The position numbers and the translations under genes are program-made. This document shows, one piece after another, positions 15,275-26,062 of a DNA stretch of 52,351 nucleotides (its first letter is position 1; each line of letters begins with the position of its first letter). The notes under the pieces are model-generated. The model did not search any database and was not told where the DNA came from. It saw nothing but the letters and a program-made list of their open reading frames with translations. Origin of the DNA: Colwellia sp. (lineage in GTDB: Bacteria > Pseudomonadota > Gammaproteobacteria > Enterobacterales > Alteromonadaceae); contig JAHDIK010000020.1 of assembly GCA_020630795.1 (NCBI GenBank), forward strand, positions 1 to 52,351, read 5' to 3'.

Positions 15275-18200
15275 GTGATTTATCTTTATCCCGCTAATAA
15301 AACGGAAAATTTGTTAGTACTGCTAGATAAAATTCAACAAATATCACCACTACCTATTTTTGCTAAAGATGTCGTTGTTGTCCAAAACGCGGGCATGCAG
15401 CATTGGCTAAACATGTCACTCGCTAAAAGGCGTGGCATCAGTATGAATATTGATTACGCGTTACCTTCTCAGTTTCTATGGAAGCTTGTACGAGCAATAG
15501 CTAGCGACGAAGATGTACCCGATCAGTCACCTTTTAGCCGAGAGGTTTTAGCGTGGCGTATATTCGAGCTTTTAGCGCATAACGACATTGTTAGTGATAC
15601 TGATTTTTCTTCTGCTACGCACTATTGGTTAGGTGATAACGCCATAGATTCACAATATCAATTTAGTGATATAAATCAAATAGACGAGTCTGACGAGCAA
15701 TCATTAAAACGTTATCAACTCGCGTGCCAAATGGCAGATTTATACGAACAATATTTAATTTTCAGACCTACATGGATAGATCATTGGGAAAATGGAAATT
15801 TTATTGCCGATATAGAAGACGATGATGCTCAACGTGTTGCCAAATGGCAGGGAAAACTTTGGTATTTACTCACACGTAAGCAATCTTATAACCCAATTAC
15901 ATTAATTGAAAAAGCGGTTCAACAACTAGCAAATAAAACCAGCGAACTCCCTCATAGAGTATCATTCTTTGGTATTAACATTATGGCACCTATGTGGTTG
16001 TCGTTTATAAATGAATTGAGTGAATATACAGATGTTCATTTCTTTCATTTAAACCCTTGTTATGCCTATTGGGGAGACGTGATTACCGAAAAACAAGCGG
16101 TAAAGTCTATACAATACTGGGTAGAGGGTTTTGATGATATTTCACAAACGGTAGGCAATCCCTTGCTTGCCAATTTAGGGCAACAAGGTCGTGAGTTTAT
16201 GGCATTACTCCACGACTACAGTACGATTAACATAGAAGCATTTGACAACGTCTTTGAAGATGAACATTCAAATATTAAAAGTTCTGATGTTAGCGTTTTA
16301 CAACGTATACAAAACGACATCCTCGTTTTGGAAGACGCGAGACAAAATCCGAATACACTCGTTGATCAGTCAGTTATTATAACAAGTTGTCACAGTGCGT
16401 TACGAGAAGTACAAGGATTACATGACTGGCTATTACACCAGTTTAATCAGGATCCAGAACTAACTCCAAAAGACGTATTAGTGATGTGTCCGCACGTTGA
16501 AGATTACGCTCCTTATGTAAATGCTGTTTTTGCGCGAGGTTGGCAAGAACTTGACGATGAAATACCACCATTACCGTGTTCAATTGCTGACAGAATCAGT
16601 AAAGAATCAGAACCTGTAGTAGCAGCTTTCTCAGACATATTAGCATTACCCGATAGTCGATTTCAGGTCTCGCAGTTGTTGTCTTTTTTACGTATACCAG
16701 CAATGCAGACTAAATTTGGATTAACAAATGAAGACTTTGACAAGATTACGGTATGGTTAGATCAAGCAGCTGTCCACTGGGGATTAGATCAAACACATAA
16801 GCAACAAGTTTTACAATCAAATGCTGCAACGAATAATTTTACGTGGCAACAAGGATTCTCGCGTTTAATACAAGGATTTGCATTTGGTGATCACGAAGCA
16901 ATTTATAACGATCAACTTTTGTTACCGACCGTAGAAGGGAATGACGGGGAATTATTGGGTAAGTTAATGTTAATTATTGAGCAGCTTCAGAGTTTTGCTT
17001 TTCAGTTAACGCAATCCCGAACACCACTGCATTGGCATTCATTTTTAAATGGTTTAATTGAAGAATTATTTGATACAACGGAAGACGATGGATTTATTAT
17101 CGTTCAACATGCGATAGAGTCGCTGGTTGAATATTGTGGTCATGCCGAGTTTGAACAAACAGTTTCTTTAGTGATTGTTCGCGATTTCTTAAATCAACAT
17201 TTTAGTCAACCGGAACCTGGTAGGCAGTTTATGGTAGGGCAAGTAACTTTTTGCTCTATGTTACCCATGCGAAGTATTCCGTTTAAAGTTATCGCTATTC
17301 TAGGACTTAACGATGGGCTTTTTCCTCGTCAGCGTCAACCTCTTAGTTTCGACTTAATGTCAAACACGCCAGCTAAATTGGGTGATAGATCACGGCGTGG
17401 TGACGATCGCTATTTATTTTTAGAAGCGATTATTTCTGCTCGCGATGTGCTTTATTTGAGTTATCAAGGTAAAAACATCAAGAATAACGCCGTTAAACAA
17501 CCGTCATTGGTGTTAACTGAGCTGATGGAATATCTGACACTTGGCTTTGGTTGGGACTTTAACGAAAACACAGACAAAAAAATATCGCAATTGCGTGCGT
17601 TACCTATGCAACCTTTTAGTGAAAACAATTACCGCGGCCAATACAAAAGTTTTGACCGACACTGGTTAACGTTAGCGAAAAGTAGTTATAACGAAAAAAC
17701 TTTGTCACAAATAACGTTATCAGCTAGTAGCGCACTTGAATCCTTGATAGGTGACGATGAAAGTAATAACGGAATAGAAGGGTCATACATTCCAATTTCT
17801 GCTTCATCATTGGTGTCCTTTTATCAACATCCTTCACGAGCATTTGCTAAAAAGCAACTGAACCTAAGTTATGAGAATTATGATTTAGCGCTTGAAGACA
17901 CTGAACCGTTCGATTTCGACAGATTAGAAACTTACTTGTTACGAGAAGTGTTGCTCGAAGAAAGTTTAGTAAACGAATTTACTGAAATGAATTTCGAGCA
18001 CACACTGCACCGAGCAAGGTTATCAGGAAAATTTCCAGAAACTATTACTCGTGAAGTAACATTCGAAAAATATGTGGAAGAAACTCGTTTATTTAGTGAA
18101 ACGATTAAATCAGCGAATGCTGCGTCAATTGAGCGTATTAATACTGAAATTAATTTATCATTAACACTCGAATTAGATAATGTTAAACGTGATTTAAATG

Positions 18201-18715
18201 TGATTTTGGCTGCAGAGCTGCCTATTGCGAACAACATATTGGCTTTTCATCGTAGTAGTTCGCCGAAATTTAAAGATTTTTTTACGCTTTATCTTCATCA
18301 ATTACTATTGCAAGTGGCGCAACAACAATGTTGCGATAATCCGTTAGTAACTAACGCAATTTCTTCAACACACGGATTTTACTTTGACACCAAGAGTCAA
18401 AAAGTTACACAGTACCGTTATAGCGACTTAAAAAATCCATTCGATAAGTTAACACAATTAGTGCATACGTATTTTACTGGGCTTTGTAAACCATTGCTGT
18501 TGAACGGAGAAATAGCAGAAAAAGCCTTTAAAGCAAAAAAGTTTGAACAAGAAGAATTTGAAAAATATTGGTTAGACGCCAATGCGTTTATGCCGATAGG
18601 TAATGACCCGTATATAAAATTCTTTTGGCCAAAGTGCCCAGATGTAAATGATGTAATTCCTAACTTAGAATCTATGTATTTAGACATGTACAATACACGA
18701 GAGCTAGTGAAATAA
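15275..18715 (+). CDS. recC: Exodeoxyribonuclease V subunit gamma, RecC
   Basis: A 1146-aa, full-length RecC. The N-terminal helicase-like fold is inactive, as in known RecC. IYLYPANKTENLL at the start, QNAGMQHWLNMSLA and MNIDYALPSQFLW follow the RecC N-terminal pattern. In RecBCD, RecC holds the split DNA strands and reads Chi. The start is GTG at 15275 with AAAGGCG at 15264-15270; the ATG overlapping it is followed directly by a stop. It is the first gene of recC-recB-recD, and its TAA overlaps the recB ATG by one base. Confidence 0.95.
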   Translation: MIYLYPANKTENLLVLLDKIQQISPLPIFAKDVVVVQNAGMQHWLNMSLAKRRGISMNIDYALPSQFLWKLVRAIASDEDVPDQSPFSREVLAWRIFELLAHNDIVSDTDFSSATHYWLGDNAIDSQYQFSDINQIDESDEQSLKRYQLACQMADLYEQYLIFRPTWIDHWENGNFIADIEDDDAQRVAKWQGKLWYLLTRKQSYNPITLIEKAVQQLANKTSELPHRVSFFGINIMAPMWLSFINELSEYTDVHFFHLNPCYAYWGDVITEKQAVKSIQYWVEGFDDISQTVGNPLLANLGQQGREFMALLHDYSTINIEAFDNVFEDEHSNIKSSDVSVLQRIQNDILVLEDARQNPNTLVDQSVIITSCHSALREVQGLHDWLLHQFNQDPELTPKDVLVMCPHVEDYAPYVNAVFARGWQELDDEIPPLPCSIADRISKESEPVVAAFSDILALPDSRFQVSQLLSFLRIPAMQTKFGLTNEDFDKITVWLDQAAVHWGLDQTHKQQVLQSNAATNNFTWQQGFSRLIQGFAFGDHEAIYNDQLLLPTVEGNDGELLGKLMLIIEQLQSFAFQLTQSRTPLHWHSFLNGLIEELFDTTEDDGFIIVQHAIESLVEYCGHAEFEQTVSLVIVRDFLNQHFSQPEPGRQFMVGQVTFCSMLPMRSIPFKVIAILGLNDGLFPRQRQPLSFDLMSNTPAKLGDRSRRGDDRYLFLEAIISARDVLYLSYQGKNIKNNAVKQPSLVLTELMEYLTLGFGWDFNENTDKKISQLRALPMQPFSENNYRGQYKSFDRHWLTLAKSSYNEKTLSQITLSASSALESLIGDDESNNGIEGSYIPISASSLVSFYQHPSRAFAKKQLNLSYENYDLALEDTEPFDFDRLETYLLREVLLEESLVNEFTEMNFEHTLHRARLSGKFPETITREVTFEKYVEETRLFSETIKSANAASIERINTEINLSLTLELDNVKRDLNVILAAELPIANNILAFHRSSSPKFKDFFTLYLHQLLLQVAQQQCCDNPLVTNAISSTHGFYFDTKSQKVTQYRYSDLKNPFDKLTQLVHTYFTGLCKPLLLNGEIAEKAFKAKKFEQEEFEKYWLDANAFMPIGNDPYIKFFWPKCPDVNDVIPNLESMYLDMYNTRELVK

Positions 18716-21700
18716 TGAATAGTCAAAACTTAGTAGCTCATACCATTCCGTTATCAGGAAAGCATTTAATTGAAGCCAGTGCGGGTACCGGTAAAACATT
18801 CAATATTACGCGTATTTATCTTCGATTATTGTTAGAGAAACGATTAACTGTAGAACAAATTTTGGTAATGACATTTACCAAAGACGCTACAGAAGAAATA
18901 AGAGGGCGGATTGACGCATTTATCCGCCAGTCGCTTAACGATTGGGACTCGTTAATTTTAACTGATGAATATTATCAGGCTATTGCAACACACATAGCGC
19001 CCGAAGAAGCCAAAATTCTCCTTAAACAAGCTTTATTGTATTTAGATGAAGCATCGATTTTTACCATTCACGGTTTTTGTAAGCGTGTATTGTCGCAACA
19101 TGCGTTCTCGAGCGGACAACCGTTTAATTTAGCCCTAGAGTCTGACTGTAACGATGTAACGTTAGAAAGTTGTCAGGATTGGTATCGTATTTTAGCTCAA
19201 GAATCTCCACAAAACTTTTTATTAGTGTCTGAGTTTTGGTCGACGCCACATGCATTAGTTAAACAATTTTCTAAAGCAATTAGCCAAACAAACGCGTTAG
19301 ACCTTATTGATGAACAAACGGTCGTCAACCAGTTTGTTGCCACTGTTCGTAAAGCGGTAGAGTCTTTAACTGATAACCTAGAAGCGCTAACCGTCTATTT
19401 AGTAGATGTAAAGAAAGGCGCCGAACGTGAAAAACGTATGTTAGAGCTTACTGCACTTGTAGAATGGTTAGAGCAACTAGTAAGTGATCTTAACGTCGTT
19501 GACACTAAAATACCTGATGCATTTATTGACGGTAAACGTTATTCAAAATCAGTACATAAAGCTGAATTGCTATCGATATTCGATCCGGTAAAACAAGTCA
19601 AATCCTCGTACAAAGATCTTAAAAAGAAAATTAATAAAGCTAAAGCTTTGTCGGTGGTTAGAGCCGGAATTTACACGATAAGGAAAGATGTTGAACAAAA
19701 AAAATTGGATAGAAATTTAGTCAGTTTTGATGATCTAATTAGCCGACTAGCGAATCAACTATCACAACAATCTTCAAACGATATCTCTGCGTTATCAGAA
19801 TTACTGTTCAAACAATTTCCTGTCGCGCTTGTTGATGAGTTTCAAGACACCGACCCTCAACAGTTTACAATACTGAAATCTATCTATTTTTCTCAAGAAT
19901 CGTCAGCTATTTATATGATCGGGGATCCAAAACAGGCGATATACGGGTTTAGAGGTGGCGATGTTTTCGCCTATTTAGCTGCGCGAAGTAGCTGTGACTA
20001 TACATGGGTAATGGATACCAACTGGCGTTCAAGTCAGTCAATGGTTCAAGGCTACAATCGCCTGTTTTATGGTAATCATTTAGACGATGCCCCAAAGAAC
20101 GTATTTAATTACAATATTGATTATGTTCCTGTTAACTCATGCCCAAATGCATTTGAAAAAGAGCGTGTAGAGCCTCAAAGAACTGCATTACAATTTGTTC
20201 ACTTTATGCGTGATGAGGCTTCAAAAAAATCCGTTCCTCAGTCGCACCGCAAAGTAATGGCGACCTGGTGTGCAAACGAAATTGTCGATCTATTTGCTTC
20301 ATCAACTAAAACACCTCAAGAACTTACACCAAGCGATATTGCCATACTTGTTAGAGATGGTGCAGAAGCCGAAGATATTAAAGTAGCGCTTGCTAATGCA
20401 GGATTAGATTCAGTTTATTTAAGCAACAGAGCAAATTTGCTGCACAGTAATCAGGCTACTCAGCTTATTCAAATACTTAAAGGCATATTATTTGTAGAAA
20501 ATGATCGTACATACAGCGTCGCGCTAACAAGCGAGTTATTAGGTTACACCCCACAACGTTTATACGAACTACAACAAGACGATTTTGCATGGCAACACTT
20601 AAAATTAACCTTTGTTCAGCTGCGTGACGAGTGGGAACAAAAAGGCTTTGTGGGTATGGCTCTTAAGCTACTGCATGAACACATTGTAGAAATTAGCAAT
20701 GACAAAGCCCGCGTATTAACTAACTTATTACATATTTTTGAGCTACTTCAATCTGCTAGCCAACGCTATAAACAACCAAGAGAATTGTTGCATTGGTTTG
20801 AAGAACAAACACGTTTAGATAACCCAGAAATTGAAGCAGAGTTAAGATTAGAAAGTGATGAAAATCTAATTCGAATTGTTACGCAACACGGTGCTAAAGG
20901 GTTAGAGTATCCTGTTGTTTTCATTCCGTTTGCAACGCGTCATAAAGATCCTCTCAAATTTGGTACAAGTAACGTTACATTTATAGAGTATCACGATGAA
21001 AATGGAAATCTGAAATTATGCTTAGACGGCACAACTGATGCAAAACAAGCAATGGCAAATGAAGCTTATGCCGAAGCGGTAAGGTTACTTTACGTTGCAG
21101 TAACACGTGCTGAACAACGTTGTTATGTACTTACAACTGAATTTGATAAATACGATAAGTCTCCATTAGGTTTAACGCTGAATTGGTCGTCTGATACAGA
21201 TATCACAACGAGCATAATTGCGTTAACGTTAGATAACCCAAACGATATATCAATGATCACTGTTGATAGCGTTGAGGAAATACGTCATGCAAAACTTAAT
21301 CAAGAGTCTGACGTATCGTTATCTACCGAAACTTTTAATGGAAAAATAGAACGTGACTGGTGGTTAAGTTCGTTTTCTGCGTTAAGCCGAAACCTAAAAC
21401 ACAAAGGTATTTCTACCCCAGATAGAGACACAGACTCACAACTCATTAGTTTAACTGAGTCTTCTGACTTACACATAAGTAATCAGTTACGTTTTGTGAT
21501 GGAAAAAGGCGCGCGAACCGGTAATTTATTACATAACATTTTAGAAATCGTAGCGTTTGATAAACCCGATTGGGAAAACGCTTTTGAGTGGCCACTAACA
21601 AAATATGGCGAATTTACCCCAGGATATGAACACTTAGATTTACAGCATTGGCTTGAACAAGTACTCAATACGCCATTAATGAACAATGAAACTAAGTTTA

Positions 21701-22251
21701 GCCTGAATAAGCTTAATTCGGGATCTAGTTTACGAGAAAGTGAATTCTATTTTCCGATGAACGCCCAGAGTGCTCAAGAATTAACAAAGCTTCTTACCAC
21801 TCATCGTAAAAATACGGCTTTAGAACAGTCAGAAAACTACAATAGCTATGTTCAGGATGTTCAGTTGCCTTATTATCAAAAACTCAAGGGCATGATGCAC
21901 GGGTTTATCGATTTAATTTTTGAACAAAACGGAAAGTTTTACGTTTGTGACTATAAATCTACCTTTTTAGGTGACAACTTTGAAGCATACAACCAAAGTG
22001 CGATGCGAGAAGATATTGAAAAGCACCATTATGATCTTCAATATCTTATTTATTCGCTAGCGTTACACCGTTATCTAAAATCGAGTTTACCTAATTATGA
22101 ACCTGCTCAACACTTTGGCGGTATTTACTACCTTTACTTACGCGGTATGACAAATAATAACGAGGAAAGCTACGGGGTGTATTCGCGTCAGATTACCGTA
22201 GAAGAATTATCTCAATTAGATAGTGTGTTTGACGGAGGTGTAGATGAATAG
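18715..22251 (+). CDS. recB: Exodeoxyribonuclease V subunit beta, RecB
   Basis: A 1178-aa UvrD-type 3'-5' helicase with a C-terminal nuclease. Walker A is EASAGTGKTFNI near residues 20-31, Walker B is ALVDEFQDTDPQQF near residue 373, and motif VI lies around LLYVAVTRAEQRC. The nuclease domain shows GFIDLIFEQNGKFYVCDYKS, with the metal Asp and the D-Y-K catalytic residues. It functions in double-strand break repair and degradation of foreign linear DNA. It starts in a TAATG junction with recC and ends 8 nt inside recD, so the three subunits are translationally coupled. Confidence 0.96.
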   Translation: MNSQNLVAHTIPLSGKHLIEASAGTGKTFNITRIYLRLLLEKRLTVEQILVMTFTKDATEEIRGRIDAFIRQSLNDWDSLILTDEYYQAIATHIAPEEAKILLKQALLYLDEASIFTIHGFCKRVLSQHAFSSGQPFNLALESDCNDVTLESCQDWYRILAQESPQNFLLVSEFWSTPHALVKQFSKAISQTNALDLIDEQTVVNQFVATVRKAVESLTDNLEALTVYLVDVKKGAEREKRMLELTALVEWLEQLVSDLNVVDTKIPDAFIDGKRYSKSVHKAELLSIFDPVKQVKSSYKDLKKKINKAKALSVVRAGIYTIRKDVEQKKLDRNLVSFDDLISRLANQLSQQSSNDISALSELLFKQFPVALVDEFQDTDPQQFTILKSIYFSQESSAIYMIGDPKQAIYGFRGGDVFAYLAARSSCDYTWVMDTNWRSSQSMVQGYNRLFYGNHLDDAPKNVFNYNIDYVPVNSCPNAFEKERVEPQRTALQFVHFMRDEASKKSVPQSHRKVMATWCANEIVDLFASSTKTPQELTPSDIAILVRDGAEAEDIKVALANAGLDSVYLSNRANLLHSNQATQLIQILKGILFVENDRTYSVALTSELLGYTPQRLYELQQDDFAWQHLKLTFVQLRDEWEQKGFVGMALKLLHEHIVEISNDKARVLTNLLHIFELLQSASQRYKQPRELLHWFEEQTRLDNPEIEAELRLESDENLIRIVTQHGAKGLEYPVVFIPFATRHKDPLKFGTSNVTFIEYHDENGNLKLCLDGTTDAKQAMANEAYAEAVRLLYVAVTRAEQRCYVLTTEFDKYDKSPLGLTLNWSSDTDITTSIIALTLDNPNDISMITVDSVEEIRHAKLNQESDVSLSTETFNGKIERDWWLSSFSALSRNLKHKGISTPDRDTDSQLISLTESSDLHISNQLRFVMEKGARTGNLLHNILEIVAFDKPDWENAFEWPLTKYGEFTPGYEHLDLQHWLEQVLNTPLMNNETKFSLNKLNSGSSLRESEFYFPMNAQSAQELTKLLTTHRKNTALEQSENYNSYVQDVQLPYYQKLKGMMHGFIDLIFEQNGKFYVCDYKSTFLGDNFEAYNQSAMREDIEKHHYDLQYLIYSLALHRYLKSSLPNYEPAQHFGGIYYLYLRGMTNNNEESYGVYSRQITVEELSQLDSVFDGGVDE

Positions 22252-24175
22252 CCGAACCCAACCGCTATGTTATCCAACATACGCACATGCAAAAAAACAA
22301 CTGGCGACGATTGAACCAATAGACTATTTTTTCGCAAAAGAAGTATCAACTTTGTTTAGCGTTAAGCAGAATATCGATACAGAATTACTATTCCACCTAT
22401 TAGTCGCGTTGAGCGAAAGTTTAAGAGCAGGGCATACATGCTTACCTATGCATTCAGTAGGAGGTGTTAATATTGGCTACGCAAGTGACGAATTGGGCGT
22501 TGTTCTACATAACGGATATATTTTCCCACCTGACAGCGAGTTAATCAGTTTTCTCTCCAACCTAAATATTGGCGCAGATGCTGAACACCCGATCGTGTTT
22601 TGCAACAATAAACTCTATATGCGTAGGTATTTTTCGTTTGAACGAGACTTGAAAAACGCGATTAACGCCAAATCTGATTCAACAATGATTACCGATTCTT
22701 ACCCTGAATCAACTATTGCTGAATGTATTCACGCATTTTTTCCAACGTCATCTAACAATAATAGTGAAATAGACTGGCAAAAAATTGCTGTAGCCAATGC
22801 CTTAAACAAAAACTTTAGTGTTATTGCCGGCGGTCCTGGAACAGGTAAAACTTATACCGTTACCAAGTTACTCGCAGCACTCGTTTATTTACATAAAAAA
22901 GAATCGGTTAACGTTGAGCTGACTACAACACCTTTAAAATTAAAAATGGCGCTAGTAGCGCCAACAGGTAAAGCTGCACAACGACTTTCAGAGTCAATCA
23001 CCAAAGCCTTAGCAGGATTTAGAGGTGAGATTGCGGATGAAATACTTAACGAAATACCAACCGATACGCTAACGATCCATCGTTTATTGGGCGTTATTCC
23101 AAATAGCCCTAACTTTAGGTTTAACGTACAAAATGTATTAAACATTGACGTTTTATTGATTGATGAAGTTTCGATGGTTGATTTAGCCATGATGACACGT
23201 GTGTTTAGAGCACTCCCTCATCATTGTAAAGTGATATTACTTGGCGATGCCGACCAATTACCTTCTGTTTCAGCGGGAAGTGTTTTAAGTGATATAGCGC
23301 CACGTCCTTTTATTGGATATAGCGACGCTAATCTAGCGTATTTACGAAACACAACAGGGGAAAGCCTTAAAAACGAGAGATTAAGTGTCGATAAAAAATG
23401 GCAGAGGAAAAATCGCATGCCAGTTGACTACGCTACATTTTTAACCAAAAGTAGACGGTTTGATAGTGAAGGCGGCATTGGTCTTCTCGCTAAATCGGTA
23501 ATTTCTGGAGAATATGACACAAGTTGGTCAATATTGAATCAATCAAACGGTGAAAACCAAGTTTCTCATTTACAACATGATACAATGCCTTGGTTAAAAA
23601 GCTTGGTAGAACGTTATTATTTTCCAATATTTTCATGTGATGGTGTTGATGAAGCGTTTTCGTTGTTTTCATCCTTTAGAGTGCTTTGTGCAACGAGGGT
23701 CGGGGAGCAAGGTGTCGATCGATTTAATGAATTGATCACACAAATATTGATTGAACGCAATATAGTAAAAGGGTCAGATGATTTTTATCAAGGAAGACCA
23801 ATAATGATCACTGAAAATAACTATATTCAAGGTTTATATAATGGCGATATTGGCTTTATTTGGCGGCATGAATCAGGGCATTTAATGGCTGTGTTTGAAG
23901 ATGCTAAACACGAATATAAGTGGATAATGACATCTAAACTCCCGAGTTTCGAAACAGTGTTTGCAATGACAATACACAAAACACAAGGGAGCGAATTTGG
24001 GCATGTAGCTATGGTGCTTCCAAACCAAAAAGACAACAAACTATTGTCAAGAGAGCTACTGTATACAGGTATTACTCGAGCGAAAAAACACATTAGTATT
24101 GCAACTAATGCAAGCGTTTGGCGACAAGGAGTTGAAACAAACATTCAACGACATTCAGGTTATGCAGATGATTAA
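22244..24175 (+). CDS. recD: Exodeoxyribonuclease V subunit alpha, RecD
   Basis: A 643-aa superfamily 1B 5'-3' helicase. Walker A is AGGPGTGKTYTV near residue 197, Walker B is VLLIDEVSMVD near residue 308, GDADQLPSVSAG follows, and the C-terminal motif is AMTIHKTQGSEFGH. Its length is typical of RecD. The start codon overlaps the recB stop (ATGAATAG). The ptrA protease gene found between recC and recB in E. coli is absent here; this compact order is common outside enterobacteria. Confidence 0.95.
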   Translation: MNSRTQPLCYPTYAHAKKQLATIEPIDYFFAKEVSTLFSVKQNIDTELLFHLLVALSESLRAGHTCLPMHSVGGVNIGYASDELGVVLHNGYIFPPDSELISFLSNLNIGADAEHPIVFCNNKLYMRRYFSFERDLKNAINAKSDSTMITDSYPESTIAECIHAFFPTSSNNNSEIDWQKIAVANALNKNFSVIAGGPGTGKTYTVTKLLAALVYLHKKESVNVELTTTPLKLKMALVAPTGKAAQRLSESITKALAGFRGEIADEILNEIPTDTLTIHRLLGVIPNSPNFRFNVQNVLNIDVLLIDEVSMVDLAMMTRVFRALPHHCKVILLGDADQLPSVSAGSVLSDIAPRPFIGYSDANLAYLRNTTGESLKNERLSVDKKWQRKNRMPVDYATFLTKSRRFDSEGGIGLLAKSVISGEYDTSWSILNQSNGENQVSHLQHDTMPWLKSLVERYYFPIFSCDGVDEAFSLFSSFRVLCATRVGEQGVDRFNELITQILIERNIVKGSDDFYQGRPIMITENNYIQGLYNGDIGFIWRHESGHLMAVFEDAKHEYKWIMTSKLPSFETVFAMTIHKTQGSEFGHVAMVLPNQKDNKLLSRELLYTGITRAKKHISIATNASVWRQGVETNIQRHSGYADD

Positions 24176-24211
24176 CCTCAATGAATAAATTAACGTAATT
24201 AGAATAGATAA

Positions 24212-24763
24212 ATGAAGTTAGAAAAAATAGAAAAAAGTATTTACCGTAAGCACTTAAACATTGTAATTTTAGCGTCTATAGCTGTATTGGCTGTGTTATC
24301 TGTATTGTTTGGCGCAATTCTAATCGAGCTTTTTGGTTACACAGTACCGACTGTTAACCCCGAAACTGGCGAGCAAGAAAATAATTTTCGTTTCAATTTT
24401 GTAGGTGTAATTTTAGCCCTGCTAACCTGTGCCAGCATTTTGCAAGGATTAAAGAATCATCCGTTTTTCTATGAAATATATTACGTATGGAAGCTTAAAC
24501 AAATTCAAAACGTTATTTTTAGACGTTTGAATAAAATTAAAAATGCAGCTGAAAAAGACCGTGAACCTGTCGACAAAAATGCGTTTACCGTATTGAAATA
24601 CTATTACGCAAGTTTGAAACAGGTATATTTGTTAGATGACAACACGTTAACAATGACTAAGTTAACAAAAGACATGAACAATTTAGAAACTTTGATTGAA
24701 AAGCTGGCGTTAGATATTTCTATAGATGACTTCGACAGAAAAATGCTCATCAACTATCGTTAG
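24212..24763 (+). CDS. DUF3087-family membrane protein
   Basis: A 183-aa protein with two membrane helices (about residues 15-40 and 66-82) separated by a short loop containing PTVNPETGEQ. A long, mostly helical, Lys/Asn-rich cytoplasmic C-terminal region (from NHPFFYEIYYVWKLKQ) completes it. The pattern fits DUF3087, an uncharacterised family of marine gammaproteobacteria. It begins 36 bp after recD and may be co-transcribed with it. No function can be assigned. Confidence 0.7.
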   Translation: MKLEKIEKSIYRKHLNIVILASIAVLAVLSVLFGAILIELFGYTVPTVNPETGEQENNFRFNFVGVILALLTCASILQGLKNHPFFYEIYYVWKLKQIQNVIFRRLNKIKNAAEKDREPVDKNAFTVLKYYYASLKQVYLLDDNTLTMTKLTKDMNNLETLIEKLALDISIDDFDRKMLINYR

Positions 24764-24827
24764 AGACTGTCAGAGCAACATTACCTATCAGGCTCTAAAA
24801 TTTAGTAAACATTGGAGAAGAATAACA

Positions 24828-25088
24828 ATGAAAAAGTTAAAAAATGAAAATGAACTACTAAAGAAAGCCATTGAAATTGGTGAAAAATACGCAAAAAATC
24901 GTGGTTACAATGGTTTTTCAGCAACAAACTCAGCTAAAGATAAAGTCGAAGCATTGTATAGGTTACTTGTTAACGACAAACTAATTCATCCATTAGCAGT
25001 TAGTGACGAAGATCAACCACACATGAAACATAAGCTTGCCTTGTGGATTTCTAAACAGTTGCCAGACGATCATCCGTTAAACAACTAA
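24828..25088 (+). CDS. DUF5062-like small conserved protein (86 aa)
   Basis: The start at 24828 is chosen because GGAGAAG (24814-24820) precedes it; the frame is open further upstream but overlaps the preceding gene out of frame. The protein begins KKLKNENELLKKAIEIGE and ends HMKHKLALWISKQLPDDHP. I associate this pattern with DUF5062, a small cytoplasmic family of Vibrio and relatives with no known role. No membrane segment or cofactor motif is seen. Confidence 0.65.
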   Translation: MKKLKNENELLKKAIEIGEKYAKNRGYNGFSATNSAKDKVEALYRLLVNDKLIHPLAVSDEDQPHMKHKLALWISKQLPDDHPLNN

Positions 25089-25121
25089 TTGGCAACAAAC
25101 ACTGTTCTGGTAATTATCTGA

Positions 25122-25763
25122 ATGAATCGTAAAAAAAAGATCAATCAAACGCTTAAAAACAAGCTAAAAAAGGCAAATGCCAAGCTGCAAAAATCTAATA
25201 AACCTAAATACATCTCTAAAGCTGTTAGAGAGCAAATGGCAATAGAGACAATCGAAAATAGTAAGATTTTGGAAACACAACGATTGTTTTTAGGAACGTT
25301 AGTTTCATCAGATGCTAAAATGATTTTTACGCTTTTTAACGAACCTAACGTATTGGAATATATAGGCGATAAAGAGATAAGAACACTAGATGACGCTGAG
25401 CGATATATCGTTGAAGATCAACAAGCAAAACAAAAAACTCACGGATTTAGTTTCTATTGTATGCGCATAAAAGATACTAATACTCCTATTGGTATTTGTG
25501 GTCTTATTCAACGAGACGGAGCAGAGTTTGTTGAACTAGGCTTTGCGGTGTCAAGTGAATATTATCGCCAAGGTTATACAAGAGAGGCTTCAGAAGCTGT
25601 TATCGATTTTGCAAAAACAACGCTGAAGTTAGATACTTTGTATGCTAAATCTTCTCAAGACAATTTACCTTCAAAGTTAATGTTAGAACAATTGGGTTTT
25701 ACTTCTTATAGTGCCTCAATGTTAGATAAAGACCTTAGTCATTTTATTCTATCGTTAACTTAA
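25122..25763 (+). CDS. GNAT acetyltransferase with N-terminal DUF2986-like extension
   Basis: A 213-aa protein in two parts. Residues 1-40 are very basic (NRKKKINQTLKNKLKKANAK, then NKPKYISKAVREQ) and match the pattern of DUF2986, normally a stand-alone protein of similar length. From about residue 50 it is a RimJ/RimL-type GNAT: ETQRLFLGTL, a central GICGLIQRDGAEFVELGFAV, and YRQGYTREASEAV as the acetyl-CoA pyrophosphate loop. Such GNATs acetylate protein N-termini, antibiotics or small amines; the substrate is unknown. The basic tail could direct it to RNA or ribosomes, which is inference. Confidence 0.8.
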   Translation: MNRKKKINQTLKNKLKKANAKLQKSNKPKYISKAVREQMAIETIENSKILETQRLFLGTLVSSDAKMIFTLFNEPNVLEYIGDKEIRTLDDAERYIVEDQQAKQKTHGFSFYCMRIKDTNTPIGICGLIQRDGAEFVELGFAVSSEYYRQGYTREASEAVIDFAKTTLKLDTLYAKSSQDNLPSKLMLEQLGFTSYSASMLDKDLSHFILSLT

Positions 25764-25817
25764 AGCACAAATAGATAGAACCTAATACCAAACCCAATAT
25801 TAATGGTTATTCTTTTT

Positions 25818-25846
25818 AAAAGGCACTGCTTAAGCGGTGCTTTTTT
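25818..25846 (+). terminator. Intrinsic terminator
   Basis: Stem GCACTGC / GCGGTGC with loop TTAA, flanked by AAAA and a run of six T (25841-25846). It lies 55 bp after the GNAT gene. Confidence 0.75.
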
Positions 25847-26062
25847 GCATTCAATTCATAGTATTCGTTTATTTATAAAAATTAATTACCAGTAATAAAC
25901 TTCAACTATTTCTGTCGTTCTCCTTGAGATGTAGAAAATGCTCAACTACATTTTATTTAGTGGCTTATAAACTATCGAAGATTCAATTTTTTAGCGCTTC
26001 AATCAAGTTATTTTTGGTTGTTAAACACCTTAACGTTCGCGGATGAATTCACCAGAGAGTAT

